From NCBI GenBank assembly GCA_963277665.1, contig OY728157.1, positions 371,890,067 through 371,954,066 of the forward strand: DNA of 64,000 nucleotides. Direction: 5' to 3'. The notes beneath the pieces were generated by a model. The model saw nothing but the letters and a program-made list of their open reading frames with translations, searched no databases and was not told the DNA's origin. Position numbers and translations under genes: made by a program. Source of the stretch: Viscum album (lineage: Eukaryota > Streptophyta > Magnoliopsida > Santalales > Viscaceae). Below are positions 61,274 to 64,000 of the stretch, piece after piece; the first letter of the stretch is position 1, and each line of letters begins with the position of its first letter.

Positions 61274-61371
61274 TCTCTAGGTGTTATATTCTATTTTAAT
61301 TTTGGTTTTCATGTAATATACACTATCCAACATTATTTTCCTCCTTTAAAATCTCAAGGTGTTACATTCTA
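61274..61371. repeat. Duplicated LTR terminus of E6
   Basis: 'tctctaggtgttatattcta' (61,274-61,293) and 'tctcaaggtgttacattcta' (61,352-61,371) are two copies, 78 bp apart, of an LTR end plus its flank. One may be the true end and the other a local duplication. Confidence 0.55.
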
Positions 61372-62978
61372 CCCATTTAAATAAATTATTTTCTCATAAT
61401 TTAATCTTGATCTCGATAAATTAGGGTTTTGAAATTTGAAAAACAAAATTTTTGGAAACTCACATCATAAAAAGGATTACAAAACATCCTCTTGATAAGA
61501 GATAAAGGGATGTATGAAGGTCATCCTGAATAACATAGTGTTAGGTTTCCATGTAAGAGAACATTGGTAGAAAATGAAAACATGAACATGGAAGAGAATA
61601 CTAACACCTATAGATTAACATATATCGTTAGAGATCATTGACCACAATAAGTTAAATTATCATTGGAATTTCACCAACAAAAAAATGATAATTGTTTTTT
61701 ATTAAAAGACTATTGATTTGTCATATATAGGTAACAGGGTAAAAGTTTTTATAGACCCTTTTCCAATATTTCAGGGTTTCTTTTTCTATTAAGGTAGAGA
61801 ACACACTAAAATATGCATACTTGATATATTTTTAGTTCATAAACACAATTTCATCCTTTAATTATTATTCAATAAATCTCAACTTTACATATTACTCTAA
61901 TGAAAAGAAAATCCAATATGAATTTTTTATGCCAAAAGCACTAAAATTAGATTTTAATGGATATGAATATCCATAATAGATTAAAAATAAATTATTCTTA
62001 TCTTTATTTAAAAAATGGTTAGAACATTGTAATATAATAACAAAAATGGATATTAATATATTAATCTTCAAAATTAAATAATGAAACCAATGTTTTAACT
62101 TCGATTATTCCTTAAATAAATAACCTTATATCCCAAATATCCTCAAAAACATCAACATTAAATAAATTTTCTACCTCAAAGGTTATCTCATTACCTTTTA
62201 ACTTACATATCAAAAAATATATTAAAATATCTACCAAATAATCCTTTTTGTTAAACCAAATGTGTGTATATATTCAACCTAATAAAACATCTCATGAAAT
62301 AACATTAGTCACACCAAAATCAAATAGAGTTATTCTATAACATGTTTCCCAAAATAAAATTAATATTTAACCTTAAAACCAAATAAGTAAAAACAATGCT
62401 ATAACAACCAATAAATAAAGTATTCTAGTGGTAGGCTCGGAACCATTATCACCCTTCGGTTGTGGGGGCAAGCCCCATGACCTTTCTAGATATGATAATT
62501 TGTCTCCCAGATTTCTAGTTGTCCTTTTATTAAAACAATTTAAAAGATTATGTAATATTCATATTCATAATTCTCCATGATCCTATAACATTCTCAAGAA
62601 TATAATGAAAATATTCAAAAATACATTAGTCATCAAATAACCGTTTTTAACCACTAAGGATTTCTATAAAACTCATTATTTTCCATAAAGTCAACTATTT
62701 ACCTCAACATCAAGCACATCTCCAAGATTATCTTATTCTCAATCACATGTTTTTCCATTGAGTATCACCTTCCCATTAAATCACTTTCCTAGGTCATTAG
62801 TACCATTAAACATATTCTTACAAATCCTTAATATAAAACATCTATAGAACAATCCATTTTTATATTTCATGATTCAAATAATTCTAGAATTCTACTACCT
62901 AAACATTTCAATCATTCCACTTCACTATTATACCATTAAGTAAGATTCATCAATTTATTCCTTAATACCACCATATAT
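61372..62978. other. Gene-free stretch in E6 internal region
   Basis: AT-rich, no protein motif on either strand. At 62,431-62,520 there is a short patch of higher GC with an inverted repeat (gggggcaagcccc). Nothing else recognised. Confidence 0.4.
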
Positions 62979-63524
62979 TTATATTTCATTTGTAGTCTCT
63001 TCATCATTAATATAAAAACCTTTAATCATACAACCTTGATGATCATCTTCTTTATATTTCCCCCTAGTACATCAATTTGAATAATGACCATTACTTCCAC
63101 ATTTAAAACATTAAAATATTGATAATTCCTTAGGGAAACATGTATTCTCATTCATTGAGTTAACTGAAATTTTCATTTTTACTCGTAAATTACTTACTTT
63201 GTTCCCTTCTTCTCCACATCTAAAACATATTCTCATTACTTCAAGACATTCCCTTGAGTTCTTCTTCCCAAATTTTTGACATATTAAAAAATAACTCTTC
63301 TTTCCTCCATAGTCTCCACCACCCAAAATCTCAGTTAAATCTATCCTTATCTTATTTGGTAAGTCATATAGTTGGTTAAGGTTCAATTTTTTATACATAT
63401 ATTATGATAACTGATTAGAAATAATCACAATATCCTTCACAGTGGTCATAATCTTATTTGGTTTCTCATCAACACATTTTTTATCACATTCAGCATCAAC
63501 CCAGTTCCTTCTAGATCCCACCAT
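62979..63524 (-). pseudogene. gag: E6 gag-like zinc-knuckle protein, broken
   Basis: A single minus-strand frame of about 181 codons, from an ATG at 63,524 to a TAA at 62,979. It is interrupted by three stops, two consistent with C-to-T or G-to-A decay. It carries three zinc knuckles: a damaged CQKFGKKNSREC (second Cys and His lost), CFRCGEEGNKVSNL (His and last Cys lost), and CFKCGSNGHYSN-stop-C with all ligands present. 'RIDLTEILGGGDYGGKK' before them resembles the linker of Ty3/gypsy gag. There is no capsid domain upstream, so either gag is truncated or the first ATG is not the original start. Role inferred: RNA binding in the element's particle. Confidence 0.62.
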
Positions 63525-64000
63525 TGCCTAAAACCATAAAGCCCAGTTTGAGAAAAAATATTCATAGTGGGAAACAAAATTATTATAAAAAATTATTTAT
63601 ATGATGTCTAAATCATGGAACCTTTATTTTAGTATAGGAATACTTAAGTTTAACCTAGTTCATTCATGATCATCATCTATTCATATCCTTTATGATGGTT
63701 TGTAAATTGTTTGTGAATTTTGAAAACATATCCCCTGGTAGTGTCTAACTATGTGCTTAGTAAGTCCTATTGTAATTTACCACGTAAAAAATAGGTCAAT
63801 CCCAATACGCATTTTTTGTAGTTATTACCTTTAGGTACATCCATTACAAAACCATGTCCACTTGTATAATCTATTTTGGCATGTAATTTCTTGTAAAACA
63901 CTCACTTTATACTTCAAAAATATTCTAGGATATTTTTATATACTTATTCTAATTCCTATACTTATCCATAGGGTTCTCACTAACGTTTTCTCATCCTAGT
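63525..64000. other. Right edge, presumed 5' leader of E6
   Basis: No open frame or motif recognised. By position it would be gag N-terminal or leader sequence of E6. Confidence 0.3.

Larger units (their letters stand above)
57884..61366 (-). repeat. E6 3' LTR, left end uncertain
   Basis: The segment at 59,317-59,360 ('aatggaaaatgggttaagaa', then a decayed ctcg) matches 30,587-30,620 of the E2 LTR. The right end 'tctcaaggtgttaca' at 61,366 matches the E2 LTR end. A TATA box lies at 60,422-60,428. The left limit is unclear: 57,884-59,300 has no readable match to E1 or E2 and no gene, and may be LTR or unrelated sequence. Orientation is the same as E1 and E2. Confidence 0.5.
57884..64000 (-). 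mobile_element. E6: minus-strand LTR element with gag-like ORF only, runs off window
   Basis: An LTR ending at 61,366, then about 2.6 kb of internal sequence to the window edge, containing a zinc-knuckle pseudogene near the far side. Between LTR and gag, where about 3.5 kb of pol is expected, there are only 1.6 kb with no pol motif. It is either a gag-only non-autonomous element (like those described as TR-GAG) or a pol-deleted copy. The 5' LTR and PBS are beyond 64,000. Confidence 0.5.

Overview
The window looks like repeat-rich nuclear DNA of a seed plant with a large genome. It is very AT-rich and CpG-poor. All recognisable coding sequence comes from retrotransposons: Ty3/gypsy chromoviruses of the Tekay/Del type (a gag-pol polyprotein with a C-terminal chromodomain, and a primer-binding site matching initiator tRNA-Met) and one plant L1-type LINE with a C-terminal RNase H domain. 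I see no host gene, tRNA, rRNA or CRISPR array. Nearly every reading frame is broken, and many stops are what C-to-T decay of Gln, Arg or Trp codons gives. The species cannot be named from this sequence.

Left part (1-24,822). Fragments of two related LTRs lie in opposite orientations at 1-2,494. A second LTR family has right ends at 3,468 and 20,277. Between these sits a complete but decayed chromovirus on the minus strand (E1, 6,443-17,320). It has two ~3 kb LTRs, gag, protease, RT, RNase H, integrase and chromodomain remnants, PBS and PPT, and a perfect 5-bp target duplication, tttac. To its right (20,880-24,822) is the 3' half of a plus-strand chromovirus (E5) with its 3' LTR.

Centre (24,823-51,860). 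This is a nest of insertions. A plus-strand chromovirus (E4) was split in its 5' LTR by a second plus-strand element (E3, 26,907-47,209, target duplication atcct). The 5' LTR of E3 was then hit twice: by a solo LTR (28,042-29,306) and by a complete minus-strand chromovirus (E2, 29,657-39,531). The undisturbed 3' LTR of E3 preserves the empty site for both. E3 has LTRs, PBS and PPT but no recognisable gag-pol, so it looks non-autonomous.

Right part (51,860-64,000). A nearly full-length LINE (about 51,860-57,883) follows the integrase remnant of E4. It is clearly better preserved than its surroundings: ORF1 with zinc knuckles, then ORF2 with endonuclease, RT (YADD intact) and RNase H. After it comes a minus-strand LTR element (E6) running off the right edge. 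Its LTR ends at 61,366, and the only coding remnant found is a gag-like zinc-knuckle protein at 62,979-63,524.

Boundaries of E1, E2, E3 and the solo LTR rest on LTR ends, PBS/PPT and target duplications read directly. Boundaries of E4, E5, E6, the second LTR family and the LINE 5' end are approximate. Subfamily names and relative ages are inferences.
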